This document shows, piece after piece, positions 22,101 through 33,900 of a stretch of 64,000 bases of DNA (its first letter is position 1; each line of letters starts with the position of its first letter). Both the position numbers and the translations under genes were made by a program. Source of the DNA: Paragyromitra xinjiangensis (taxonomy: Eukaryota; Ascomycota; Pezizomycetes; Pezizales; Discinaceae); the NCBI GenBank assembly GCA_038503065.1, contig JBCAMK010000019.1:1364001-1428000 (forward strand), written 5' to 3'. A model generated the notes under the pieces. It searched no databases, was not told the DNA's origin, and saw only the letters and a list, made by a program, of their open reading frames with translations.

Positions 22101-24988
22101 TGCAGGATATGAGGCACGGTGACAAGAATCTGGCACCCAGTGGAGTTATTCATGCGTGTATCACGGGTGTGGATGGCCCAAACACATTTTCCAGCGTGTG
22201 CATATGTCTTCCTGAAACGTGCCATGACTTCTGCAGCTATTTGATTGACCTGTGAAACATAGAAGTCAATACTACCCTGAAGATGAGTTGTAGGCCAGAC
22301 GAGTGATAAGCGGCACGTAAACTTAAGCAGGGGAGCATACCAAGGCTTTAGTTGGCGCAACATAGACCAACACACCTTCGTCCCCGGATCTCAGAACCTA
22401 TAAATTAGTTAGTATCATATAGGCACACACGATCAAGAGAGCTTCCGACCTTTTCCATAGCATAAAACGAAATAAATGTCTTTCCTGCGGAGGTTGGCGC
22501 CACGACGAATACCGAGTTGTTCCGATCAATCTCATCCAGGACCTTCCTTTGCCATCCATCAGGAACAAAAGAAACTCTAGGGTCTGGCTTTGGGTCTATA
22601 TTTCGATCCATATACAGCCCACAGTGCCGTAGCTGAAACTCCGTTGAAGTCATCTGTAGCTTGATATCTGCTACAGAGGTTCCATCCCAGGCCAGGTCGA
22701 AAGAAATTTTGCTGTTCGGCAAGGTACCCGAGGAGGATTTGCGCGGTGGCATTGGAATATCAAGCGCCTGGAACAAGTTCTCCAGTATATCATAAACCTT
22801 CTTGGTGAGGCTGTCCAAGGCCAAGACTTTCCTCGTTTCATCGAAAATTACTGCCACAACCTGGTACCCCTTCTTCTTTGCATTTGCCCTGCAAAATCCA
22901 GCCCAAAGCCTTTGTAGCATCCAAATTTTATATAGCCTAGCCTCACCCTCTACGATGGATCCCTTCCCAGACGCCGTAGAGTCGATGGTATTCAAGAACT
23001 GATCAAGCTTTAGGATCTTAGCTTCGTCATCTTTCACCCCATGGATTTCGCGACAAAGTGTCTGCCATATCCTCTGGAGCGCTAGATCCCCCTTTTCCAA
23101 GAGCTTCTTGTTGTTCTCGGCACGAATAAGATCCTTCTTGCTCGTCGGTTTGGGCTTAGCCTTCTCCTTTTTTCCTGCTTGCCCAGAGATCTTCCTCTCA
23201 GATGATCCTCCGGACCGCAAGCTCGCTAGGCTGTTTGTGATGACTATTGGCTCAAGCATCTGCCCTTTCGCCCCAACAAGAGAAGCAGCATACTTCGTCA
23301 TCCGAGAGTACCGTAGTTGTTCGTACCTCTTCGCTCGTCCAGCAAGCCACTTACTAGTGCTATTCATAGCCCTAATCCCAGCAATCTTTGAGTCGAGAGG
23401 TTTCCGGTTATGCCAGTGGGTAGTTTCCTGAAACCGCTTGTTGCGTTGAACGTCCCAGATTGCTGCCGAAGAATCAACAGCGAGTTTGATTTGTGACAGG
23501 AACACATCAAAGGTTGGATTAGAGAACGGTAGGACCGCGAGCTCCATACTATTGTATGAAGCACTAGGAAGGGTTGTTCGTGGATTAGAGGAATGTTTGG
23601 TGTTGCTGTGGACTTTATCTGGTAATGAAATACGGCAGCCGGAGATCTCCTCGATCGCTTCAGCCATGCGGAGGAAGTCGTTCATGACAGGTGTTGGGAG
23701 TGATAGTGGCATTCCTAGTCTATCATGGAGTTTCCTGAGGAACCTCCCATCGATGTAGTCGTGGATGTTGGGCTTCAGTTGGGCGGCGATGAGCTGGTAG
23801 CTCTTGTCGTCGAGGAAACTACGGGAGACAAGGATTATCCATTGAACGATTTTGTCGAATATCTTCCGTTTCTGAGATTGAGGTTTTCCGGATTCAAGAC
23901 TTCGTTGGGGTAGAGATAGGTGGTTGAGGAAGGCGATATGTAGTATGAATGTAGCTATATATGATATCTCTACTGCGCTCAAATCCGAGTCTTGAAGGAT
24001 GGCAGAGACCGAAGCGACAGCTATGAGCTCACGCTCTGAGGAAACTGCGTCTGTGGGGATTTCGGGAAAATTATAGTCGCACTCGAGATCAGTTAAGCTA
24101 CCCTGAACAAGGCGGTCGTAGATAGATTCAGAGGCCTCTTGGACATGCTTAGCCCCAAATATCGTCCTAGATCCACCCTGTACAATTGCTGTCATGACCT
24201 GTGCAATCTGTCAACTCTATCCCAAAATGACTAAGCGAGGGTGCTTTCATGTACCTTGCTATCACGAAACTCGACTTCGTTGATTAATGCAACATTGTAC
24301 CCTGCAGCAACCATCCTCCACACGAAGCTCTTTAGTAAGAACTGAACCGGTGTGTTTTCTGAGGTATCTGCACCATCATGACACATGACGAAATAGGGTC
24401 TAGTTTTGGCTAGATACTGCTGGAAATCATCATCACTTGGAGACTGGAAACGGAAAACACGAAAGGGGTCGTCTCCAGTACTAGATTTAGAGGTTGAGGA
24501 GAGATGTCGTATTATTGCAGAACGTGCAAATAGATGCTTATGGCTCTTCTGAAGAGGTATGCTTGAAGGTAGGCAAAGGTAGGTGTTTTCTTTAGAATAT
24601 ATCAAGGTCAGGACGGATTCAATTTAAGGGCGGGTTCATGGGAGTCCCTGGTAGTATCAAAGGATTGAGTCTGGGATAACACACCTTCGAAGAAAACCAA
24701 ATGAAAAACACACTTCCGCTTCTTCAAGTTGGCTAAAAAGCACTCGACGACGTAGACTGCATGCAATAACTGAAATCCATCTATAAATCCGTTAGCTAGT
24801 CGAAGATTTGTGGGAATCTATATCTTCATACCTTTCATATCGATCCTACAATCGCTAAAAACAAGTCGGAGAAGTGAATCTCCATCGATGAAAAACAATT
24901 CCTGGCCAGCATAGTCTCCCACTAGATCTACTTGAAGTAGATGTAGTCGCTGATGCCAGGAATTGAGTTCATCCACAATTGTGGGCAT
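19176..24988 (-). CDS. DDX60-like Ski2-type RNA helicase, nine exons, 1752 residues
   Basis: SF2 DExH helicase related to Ski2 and DDX60. Exons: 24988-24832, 24780-24685, 24589-24255, 24198-22450, 22397-22341, 22249-20833, 20767-20752, 20668-20619 and 20557-19176; they total 5259 nt with all phases consistent. The N-terminal part has GDYAGQELFFIDGDSLL and RPYFVMCHDG, typical of the DDX60 N-terminus. Motifs are Walker A APTSAGKT (about 762), Ia VAPTKAL, DEIH (about 870), SAT (about 899), GTLSLGINMPC, and VI QASGRAGRRG (about 1322). A Lys/Glu/Ala-rich stretch lies between the helicase halves, and an acidic Asp/Glu/Ser tail precedes the C-terminus. Mammalian DDX60 is linked to antiviral RNA sensing; the role of fungal homologues is not established. 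All ATPase motifs look intact. Exon 7 is only 16 nt. Confidence 0.92.
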
Positions 24989-27781
24989 GACGAATAGTCT
25001 GTGGTCGAAAGCTTAAGCTTGTCGTGAATTGAAGAGAACCGAAGAAGATAATTCTAGCTGTTCACGAAATCGATTGTAGGATGTCAATGGCCTCTGGAGC
25101 TTGCTTTCTTTGCTTTCTTCGTCCCCTTTACCGGCAAGGCTCATTATATATGGGAGCCCTTTATGAACTTATTGGAGGTCTGGGAGCTTTGACCGGCGAC
25201 CTTATAGGCGTCAAGGCGTCAAAGACTTACTTTTACCTGCAGTTCACAAACATATCTAAGACACTTAGGTACTAATGACCATGCTACTTCGAATAAAGTA
25301 TCCAAAAGTCTCGGCAGCAGCAGCAATCACACTGCAGAAGCGTGTGCCAGCATTGGCCGCAAGTGAAGATTACGTGATCTCGAAGTCAGGCATCCCATAT
25401 TTCTTCAAAGGATCGAAGGATTCTAGTTTGCCGATCTTATCGAATGGCGGGAACTAAAGCCGATGCTCCAGTTGTCCCTGTGGAGTGTTGTGATTCGCCC
25501 CTCCCCCACGTGTACTGACGAGATTTGGTGGACTGCCTGAAACTTTTTTTGGTAAAAAACTAAAACATTTGGTTGCTACATCCCATAGGTTATGAACCGG
25601 AGCTCTCCCATCTAATAGTAGAATATAGGTGGCGCAAGTGGCAACGATAGGCGAGTGATCGTGCATGATGCACCCAGGCCCACAGGCGGGCCGGCCGCAA
25701 CCGATGATCTGGCTCCTTCACACTTTCGACATATCCCCAAGCATATCTCCAGGATAGAGACTAGTAGTGTGTCTGAATAAAACAGGCTGTTATTGCTAAC
25801 TGCACCTCCACTCCTTTGTGGCTCTTTGTCTCATCCCCAAATAACATTTCTCATAACTAATCACGTGACGACCCTGGCAAGTCATCCCTGGCTTGGCAGC
25901 TGGTGTTCTGACGAGGCCCTCAAATGCAGGGTCAAGGGTCAACACTTAAATGATTCCTAATTTACTGAGACATCTCGTGGCGAGCAACAGCCCATGCCAT
26001 GCGCCCCCAAAAAACAACTTCGGGTCTTCTGTTGCTCTGTGGGAAGTTTGTTCCGTAGTGGCGAAACTTTAGTGTTACTCTCCAGATGGGTCACAATAGT
26101 GCAGTCATACATATACATACGCCTAAGTATTCCCGGTCATTAACTCATGTTAATTTTGTCTCAGTCTTCCTAAATATCTGGTTTTGAGCTTCCGGAGTGA
26201 TTATCTCCTTAACAGGCCCTAGAGGCTTCACCGATCAAGCCTCAAAAGCCAATAGCCCTAGAGTGGAGCGAAATTATAGGATGGATCTTACAGAACACTC
26301 AACTAATATAGTTGCACATTTAACTCATACCAGCCCCCGATTTTAAAATCCCCTAATATATATTTAATACTCCTTACACACCAACCATCTTAAAGGGTTT
26401 CGCCAACATATACTACACTAAGCCCTGCAGCACTAGAAAAGAACGTGTAAGATATTGATATCAGTTTGCCAACGAGAACAGACAATCGAGGACGGGAATG
26501 CAGGAAATATGACGCACAGGTAGAATAGCCATGTAGAACGCCTGAACATTTCAGCCCTTATCTTGGGCTCTGCAGCCCTCTCGGGATGTTAGGCTATGCA
26601 AATCACTGATGACACCCGCTGAAGTGCATATACCTGAAACATCCGGAAGCAGAGATATACCCCCTGAGTTTAATAGACACCCGACGTTGAGGGTCTATTG
26701 GTAATATGATCTGAATTTCAAAACCCAGTTTGTTTCTGGTAAAGTTAAATTTCTTGGTTGCGAAACCTAAAGGCATTTTGCGCGACTTTAGCTACCCTGA
26801 TTACTCCGTAAATGTAGTTCTATGAAATAGATGTAGAGTATACAGAATTCTGGAAAATAGAGTATTGAGCATAGGCCTCCTTCCTAATTCCCTAATCTCC
26901 TATTAAGCCCTCTAGGATTAGCCAGCTTTCTTAGCATTTTCTAGTATTTTATCACCACACTGTCCGGTATATACAGCCGAAGCCACGCCTGTATTAGGAA
27001 GCTCTTCAACTCCTACACTATTGGATATTGCTCCCTAGCAGCTAACAGAGCACTTCGCATGGCAAATAGCATAGGTCATTGAAGGTTCTCCTATGCGAGT
27101 GAGGTCTATACATTCGGGCTTGCACTTGAGCTAAGCCAATCAGCAAAGTCTTCTCCACTTCCTGGTTCCATATCTTACAACATACATCTGTTAGAGTATA
27201 CCTCCCTAGAGGCTAACAGTATGCTTTACACAGTAAACAGCGTACGGTGTAGAAGTGGGAGAAGTATTTGTCAAAAGCTTAAGCCGTGTATAGAGAGACT
27301 AGGAATCTCCCAGGGGAGCCCAACCAACCAAGCCCCAATCTCACAGCGATAGTATTAAAAAATAAAAATGTGTGTGTGTGCAATTAGGCAATACAAAGGA
27401 AGTTTCTTGCACTTAGGCTTACCCCGCCACCTAAAGTTTAATTAACATGGTACTTATGTAATAACCATACGCATATATCCCCCTAATGTAATTACTTCCT
27501 CAACCTCTGATCTCTCATCTCAGACTCGCACTCCCTCCACCTTTTCAAGTTAGGCCTAACTAATCCCGCACTCCTAGTTGCAGATACAACCGACCTTTAG
27601 CGGGAATTCTAGCGCTCAAAATAGGTACCCATATCTTAGTAGAATTAATGAGATTCGGATAAATGGGGTGCCAGCACTCGGATAATACTGTAGAATTTGG
27701 TTAGCTTTGAACGCACACGCATCATCGAAGCTTGTTCATACCACTTCCGAAGCCCGAAAGGTCTTCCACATCCCCACCTAT
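24989..27781. other. Intergenic region between helicase and kinase genes
   Basis: About 2.8 kb with only short unsupported ORFs (25081-25275 and 25275-25457 plus, 25454-25666 minus). The helicase promoter should lie near 25.0-25.3 kb. A weak diverged direct repeat (about 27031-27085 and 27199-27256, both starting CTCCCTAG...GCTAACAG) and a TGTGTGTGTG run near 27370 are the only structures I see. Confidence 0.4.
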
Positions 27782-29405
27782 CTACTTTTCTAAAAGCCAC
27801 GCACACTCAAGGCAGTCCTTCGCAGATATCCGAGCTTCCGGATCAGCAGCCAAAAGCCTCATAACAAAATCAACACCTTCCTTACCCACCCCCGACCTCT
27901 CCAGAGCATCTACCGGGAACCCTCTACGGTCACGGCAATACTCGAAAACAAGGTCCATATCGACCTCAGGCGTCTGTGGCTCTGTATTTATTCCCGAATC
28001 AGACTCTAAAGTCATACTGGATTCAGATAACCGGAAAGGTATTTCAGAGGTCAGGATCTCGTGGGTTATGATACCCAAGGACCATATATCGACGGCGTTT
28101 GTGTATTTTCCGTTTTTGAAATTTCGTGGGAGTAGTCCGATTAACTCTGGGGCGCGGTAGCCAGATGTTCCGCAGCTCGTCCGGAGAGAGGAGTTCATCT
28201 CGAATTTAGATAATCCAAAGTCGGAAATCTTGACATGGATTGGTGATGTTGAAGCTATAAGGATGTTCTACAGTTTAAGGTTTGAGATTAGCGAGTGGGA
28301 GAGTGTAAAGGCTGCTAGAAAAATGGAGGATTTGGGGCTCAGACCTGCGGTTTTAAGTCGCGATGACATATATATCGCTCGTGTAGGATCACAAGCCCTT
28401 GTAGAAGTTGTCTGACGATCTCTTTCGCCTCAGACTTTGCCTTAGGACCAGACGATTTGAGATACTGGCTTAGGTCACCATGTTCAATGTACTCCATTGC
28501 GATGAAAATGAAATTGCTATCCTCATACCACCCAAGAAACTGTACGAAAAACAGTTGATGCTAATAACCTAACGTTAATTTCATCTAGCCAAAAATTCAT
28601 GCCAAGGAAGCCTTACATCTTGCACTTTCGCCAGATTGTCAAGCTCTCGTAACCAATCTACTCCTTGGACTTTGTTGTGTAGTCTCTTGACTGCCCTCAA
28701 TTTGCCTCGAACCTCTATTTCAAGCCACACAATTCCGAATCCTCCTACCCCGATTTCTCTTATTCGTGTCCATATTGTCCCGTCGGTCTCATGGATTGTA
28801 TAATTCCCATTGAATACCGTTTTCAGTTTATATCGATCGAACCCGGGGGTAAGGTCGGTCAAGCTTCGGGTGGGAGTTCCGAAACCCTCCTTGGGAAAAC
28901 TTAGGGAGTGTCTGAAGGCAGACCTAACCGGACTCTGGACAGGCGAATTACCAGGACTCGGAAAATACCCGACAGAGTCGAGACCGGCTTCAGAGACCGG
29001 CTTAGTTGGGTCTTGGGGGACTCTTCTTGGACTAAGCGACTGCTCCTAAGCGAAACCAAAGTCTCCTTTAGACGAAACCTTAGCTAGGGACTGAAGATGA
29101 AAAGTGCTAATTACCGAATCACGCCTAATAGAACGCGGAGGAGGAGGACTCGAGACCTCTATGGGGGCAGGCTTAACTGGGCCCCGGGTAGGCGAATCAC
29201 CACCATCACCCATAGTGATAAAACTAGTCAAGTCTTGGGAAAATTTGCTCGAAAGAAGCGCTAGTCCCGTGGCAGAACCAAATACCTCTCCAAGAGAAAC
29301 GGGGAGATGACCAATTGATCCATCAAGCGCATGCCCGGCAGGGACCCGCCCCCAGTGGCGGTCGGCTTCACATTCGGCGCAGGAGCATTCCCAGAACTCG
29401 CTCAT
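27782..29405 (-). CDS. Ser/Thr protein kinase, four exons, 466 residues
   Basis: Exons: 29405-29115, 29045-28617, 28539-28345 and 28267-27782, in consistent phase. The kinase has the Gly loop GVGGFG (about 196-201), AVK Lys (about 217), helix-C Glu (about 231), HRDLKPQN (299-306), DFG (321-323) and APE (344-346), so all catalytic residues are present. The layout resembles CAMK-group kinases, but no clear regulatory or FHA domain is visible. The first 97 residues contain a Cys-rich start (WECSCAECEAD) and Pro/Ser runs, followed by a Ser/Pro-rich linker up to residue about 175. Intron 1 (29114-29046, 69 bp, GTAATT...TTAG) is a multiple of three and holds the only in-frame TAG. If retained it would truncate the protein to 119 residues. 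Substrate and pathway are unknown. Confidence 0.88.
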
Positions 29406-29484
29406 ATTGCTTCAACGCTAAGAGTCGTTCCCAGACTAGTCCGCGAGGATCCTAAGTCCCGAGGTTCTGTCGATTAGAAAAAAA

Positions 29485-29760
29485 CTCGTAATTATTGTAG
29501 TACACGATGTTAACGAGTGTGTAGTGAAAATAAGACGTGGTGATAGCGGAGCTGGAGCACGCATGCGAGTGGGTTGGCGAATGAGGCTTTACACTTACTT
29601 ATTGCTTATTTTTCGCTCCTTTTGTACTACAATGGGGTAGAGAAGTTGTGGGGGTATATTGAGGCTTGGCTCATAAATTGGATATTTCGTCACCAACGGG
29701 GATTAGTTTATTAGCCAAGCCTCACAAGCCTCGTATACGGTGACGGTATACCCCGCAATT
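29485..29760. repeat. Cluster of short inverted repeats upstream of the kinase gene
   Basis: Two overlapping patterns are visible. TTGTAGTAC (about 29494) mirrors GTACTACAA (about 29624). GAGGCTTGGCT (29661-29671) mirrors AGCCAAGCCTC (29713-29723), with GGGGTAT mirrored by ATACCCC outside it after a 22-base insertion in the right arm. They may be decayed small elements in the kinase 5' region. Confidence 0.4.
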
Positions 29761-30269
29761 ATAGAGGACCGATGTCAATGATCAAGTCGTACAGACTCCG
29801 CCACCACTCCCACCTATAATAAGAATCTCTTCGACGTCCTTCATTCGATAACACACCTTAGCATTGTAAAGCAAATACTCTACTAGGATATCATTTCTTC
29901 AAAAAACTTGACACGTAACGGCTGTCCGGACAGAAAGGCTACTAGGTTAGGGTTGATAAACTAAGGAGCTTATCAAAATATAATAATTCCAACCGAAGCC
30001 AACTCAATTATAATAGCCCTGTCATAAATGCAAACGTAAGCTCCCCCTTTGAACCCCGTAGTTATGATAATGCATATTCAACACAATAGAAGTTACGTCT
30101 TCCCCGCAGAACATGGGGCAGCTATGAAGTCACATGACATCCTCCCAGAGATACCCGTATTAGAACAAACCCCCCCCAAACACCCCCAAATCCATAGAAA
30201 TCAAAGACCAAATCAGATACACAGCCCCGCCTTGGATAACTAATCTCTACTCAAATAGTCTTAAAAGCG

Positions 30270-30276
30270 AAAAAAA
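30270..30276 (-). terminator. Pol III terminator of the tRNA gene
   Basis: A run of seven T on the minus strand begins four bases after the predicted tRNA 3' end, the usual Pol III stop signal. Confidence 0.65.
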
Positions 30277-30280
30277 CTAG

Positions 30281-30365
30281 TCCCTTCGACCAGAGTCGAA
30301 CTGGTGACCAACCGGTGAATGCAAACAATTACAGCCGGGTGTGATACCAACTACACCACAAAGGG
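30281..30365 (-). tRNA. Probable tRNA-Tyr (GTA) with a 12-nt intron
   Basis: The minus strand folds as a tRNA. The acceptor is CCCTTTG with CGAAGGG and discriminator A. The D arm is GTGT-AGTTGGTA-TCAC and the T arm ACCAG-TTCGACT-CTGGT pairs perfectly. The anticodon stem CCGG/CCGG surrounds loop CTGTAA-A with anticodon GTA (30332-30330). A 12-nt intron (30328-30317) sits after position 37, the canonical site. Eukaryotic tRNA-Tyr genes carry an intron there, and C1-G72 with A73 is the expected Tyr identity. A-box TGGTGTAGTTGG and B-box AGTTCGACTC are present, and a T7 terminator follows. The outermost anticodon-stem pair (27-43) is mismatched, so a pseudo-tRNA cannot be excluded. Confidence 0.7.
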
Positions 30366-30429
30366 ATGGGTATATTTTTCTCGGCAACTATAGCATCCGA
30401 GCTAGAGCAAGATTTGTCATACCGGTAGA

Positions 30430-30438
30430 TTAGTTTAA
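30430..30438. repeat. Left target-site duplication, TTAGTTTAA
   Basis: Nine-base direct repeat immediately outside the left terminal repeat, identical to 30912-30920. Confidence 0.75.
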
Positions 30439-30911
30439 CGGCGAACATGCAGAATAACACAGATCTCGAGCGGTATGATGTAGAATAACACACAATCCTA
30501 ACTGACACACCGCGACAAAGGATCCCCTTTTTTCGATCCTGTTCTCGATCTACTAGTATTTATATTGCAAGCAACAGTACAAGAGGTGAACGACAGGTGT
30601 TTTTTTATGTCCCGGCTGTTTAAATTGGCTGCAGTGCTGTAGGGCATGCTCAGGAAAATCTAGAAGTGGGACTCCAGAGATATTACTCTGCCTTCCTTTT
30701 TCCCAGTTTACTTCCTGACAGCACGAGGTCGACTACGAGGTCTTTGAAGTTGCAATTTTGAGCAAACACGAAGTTTGCTGCGTTGACTGGACGGATGCTG
30801 ATAGCATAAGCACATGTATCTTGATATATACATAATCAATGGTGTGTCGATTTAGATTGTGTTATTCTACACCATACCGTTCGATATCTGTGTTATTCTG
30901 CATGTTCGCCG
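30439..30911. mobile_element. Mutator-like MITE, 473 bp, with perfect 9-bp target duplication
   Basis: Terminal inverted repeats of about 54 bp (30439-30492 and 30858-30911) begin CGGCGAACATGCAGAATAAC and differ at only a few positions, mostly transitions. Each arm holds AGAATAACACA twice, a short direct repeat inside the terminus. The 473-bp unit is flanked by identical TTAGTTTAA. Long terminal repeats with a 9-bp duplication are the pattern of Mutator-like elements. The interior has no transposase frame, so it is non-autonomous. The intact duplication and similar arms suggest a fairly recent insertion. Family name is inference. Confidence 0.82.
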
Positions 30912-30920
30912 TTAGTTTAA
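30912..30920. repeat. Right target-site duplication, TTAGTTTAA
   Basis: Identical to the nine bases left of the element. Confidence 0.75.
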
Positions 30921-33900
30921 AGCTCTTGACCGTGCAACTACTGATATTTACGCTGTAATCTAACATTGACGCCCGGATTTACCATCCACTATAAACACAG
31001 TTTCTAACCCGTTTCACACCCCGTGAGTACTACCCCGAACCTATTTACGACACAGAACAGCGAATAGTGAATCAGACCGAGAATTCAAATACACTTTTAC
31101 AGTATACTATATAATTCTCTCAGCCGAATACACCCTATATATACCGCGAATAGTAAAACACCAAGAAACACCACCGCATATAAGACCAGGAAGTCTTATA
31201 TCCAATACTATCCCCAAATCGAACAAAAACTATGCCGCAGTCTAGTTGTATTCCCTTGTCTCACTGTCGCTTATACGTCAAAATATGTCCCACTACCACA
31301 ATCGAGATCATAGTCTCCTATTTCATCTACCACCTCCAGTATACCCCCAACGAGTACACAGCTACCAACAGCCATTTCCCAGCGATTCCCATTCATGACC
31401 CTCCGCATCACTTCAAGAGCTTCGGCAAATGCTTGATACCTTTCACTTGCGTCTCCGGAACTTTTATCCACTCTTTCATAGAATATAAATCGGTGACTAT
31501 TTTCATTCCCAGGTAGCATGTCTAAGGTTGTGAAAAATCCACAGCCCTCAAGGCTACCCTAGCTTGCAGCGACACCAAAATGAAAAGTATTGATTTCCCC
31601 ATCCACTCAAAAGCCCCGGATGAGAAATATCACTTGAGGACGGCATCGCCGTCTGTGGTACCTTTCACCCAAGATTGGTGCTAGTCAGACATCTCTATAC
31701 AATAAAAATCAAAGGCAAATTAGAATTGCTTATCTGGCTTTACGCCGGGAACCCTCTGGGAAAAAAACGATAACTCACCAAAATATACAGCTTAGTTTAG
31801 TCCGCCTTTACTCGCCCCTCCAATTCTCAAGCGTTTTTCGCCATACCTCCAATCTACTCCCCTACACTTCTAACCGTTGAGAAACGAACTCAAATGCTCC
31901 TTAGTTGGCACAGTCCCACGAAGTACCACCCGGCGTTATACCACACCACACGAGGCAGGGACACATGGCAGAAGATGAGAACTTCCCAGCCTCGGTTCTT
32001 TAATGCCTTTGATCTTCAACCGTGCCAAAAATGCCATGAGGTATACCACAATTTGCGGAAATCTGCCTTAGCTTACCTTCCAGCACTTACCCTTAAATCT
32101 AGTCTCTATCCCATGCCACAACCTTGACCATTCCAGACTCTCCCATACAGCCTCGGGCTAGGCTTAAATTAATACCTCGTGCTGTAGCTTAACAACTTTA
32201 ACAATCGTCTGCTAGCTGGATAGTCGCCCCCGCAGTTGGAGTAGTGAAGCCTCAAATAGCTCTCTATTCATCCCTATCCCATAATACTGCTATGCCAGAA
32301 GGACACAGCCGCCGCTCCTCGATTGATACAGCCACCTTTCGGAGGCAGTTCACAGGTAACCCAAGACGCTCAAGGCACTACCCGATGCATCCTAAAACCC
32401 AACTCCACAAATGCCCTCCCCGTCCTTGTCAGGAAACTTCGAGTCCTAAATCCGCTGTAGATAAATGCAAGCCTGCTCATGTACAGATCACGAAAGTAGA
32501 CTTGAAAAGACGACTCTAGAGGCGATAACATCCTAGAGCCAATATCCCCCTTTAGGGAATCGACCAAAATCTTCCCCGCAATAACGAGCCGAATGTTAGA
32601 TCCCGTCTTCCAATCTCAGAGTTAGAGAAAGCGTATTAATGAATCCCATCGAATGTTCCCCCCATAATAGAAGCAAACGCCATATCGCCGTACCTGCCCT
32701 CGCTCCCAATCTCAGGAAACTAGAGCATCGAGCCTGACTCCCACACCCACCCCAATACCAGCGACAGAACACAACGCGACAAATACGACCCACCTTCCCA
32801 CCTTCCCAATGTCCAAAGCCTCACAGCGAGGGATCGACAACCCATGAGCTTTGCAGAACCTCGAGCCGCTATTCGAGCCCGCACGAAACTAGACTTCGGC
32901 CGAAAAGCCAAGACAGAATATACCTTCGCAGCTACCTCTGGGAAGTAATGGCTCGAGATTCGTGAATATTTCCCAACTATCCGATGCTTTGTCGGTCCTG
33001 TATTCTCCACTAATACCAGCCGTGGGATTCCACATTAGCGTTCCGTAGAAACCACCAACGTACACCCCAAACACCTGACTAGAAAGGGTAAACAACCTCA
33101 AACGCAGCCAAAACCAAACCCATGACAATCCAACCCTCGGGAACCACTTCATCCAGGAGATGGAACACCATGTAGTAAACGACAATACTAAACGTGTGTT
33201 CACTGACACGATATCTAGCTCAGGTGTAGATACTGGGCTTGTAGGATATAGTAGCAGAAAGGTCAATACTAGGTATGACAGCCGGGGATTTTAATAAGGG
33301 TTTGCAGGTAGACCTTTCTACTGCTGTATGTTTGGTGGAGTTATGTCCCGCTGGTGTTGAATGAACTACATGATGGTAGAACGAAGTTGGAGGCAGGACC
33401 GGATGGATGGAAATAGGATGGTGAGGATACTACAGCAGCGGAGAGCTACTGTACAGGGTGGAGATGGGGATGGGAGGGGATGATGTTGTGGTAGCAGTCA
33501 AGTAGTGGGGGAGACAGCGTGACTAACGGCAAGCCCTAAGCCCGACAAAGCTGGAGACTACCCACACAAAGCCCTCCTGAAACCAATTCAACGGCAGTCT
33601 GCTATTTTCCTTTCTACTCCCAAGGAATCAGATCAGCCACTAAAAACGACACAAGCCAAACCAGCGCCAGGACAGGCTCATCCCCCTAACGCTGCACGGC
33701 AGAGAATTGTATGCAAGTGCAACCTTGATAAATACACCGTATATTAGTGGATGAATGCACCCGTGAAATAAAAACAAAATAAACACCTACAGCATAAACG
33801 AGTGACAACCCATGAAAGTCTATACTAACCACGTGCCCACCTCCAAAGAACAAACACCCACCCGTCCTACCACAAAACACCCCACCCACCAAATCCCAGC

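Noticed and set aside
28862..29405. A separate 119-residue gene upstream of the kinase
   Set aside because: It is in the same frame as the kinase, separated by one stop that lies inside a plausible 69-bp intron, and the kinase part has no ATG of its own before its domain.
29940..29952. GGTTAGGGTT resembling a telomere repeat
   Set aside because: Only a single isolated unit; no array, so chance is enough.
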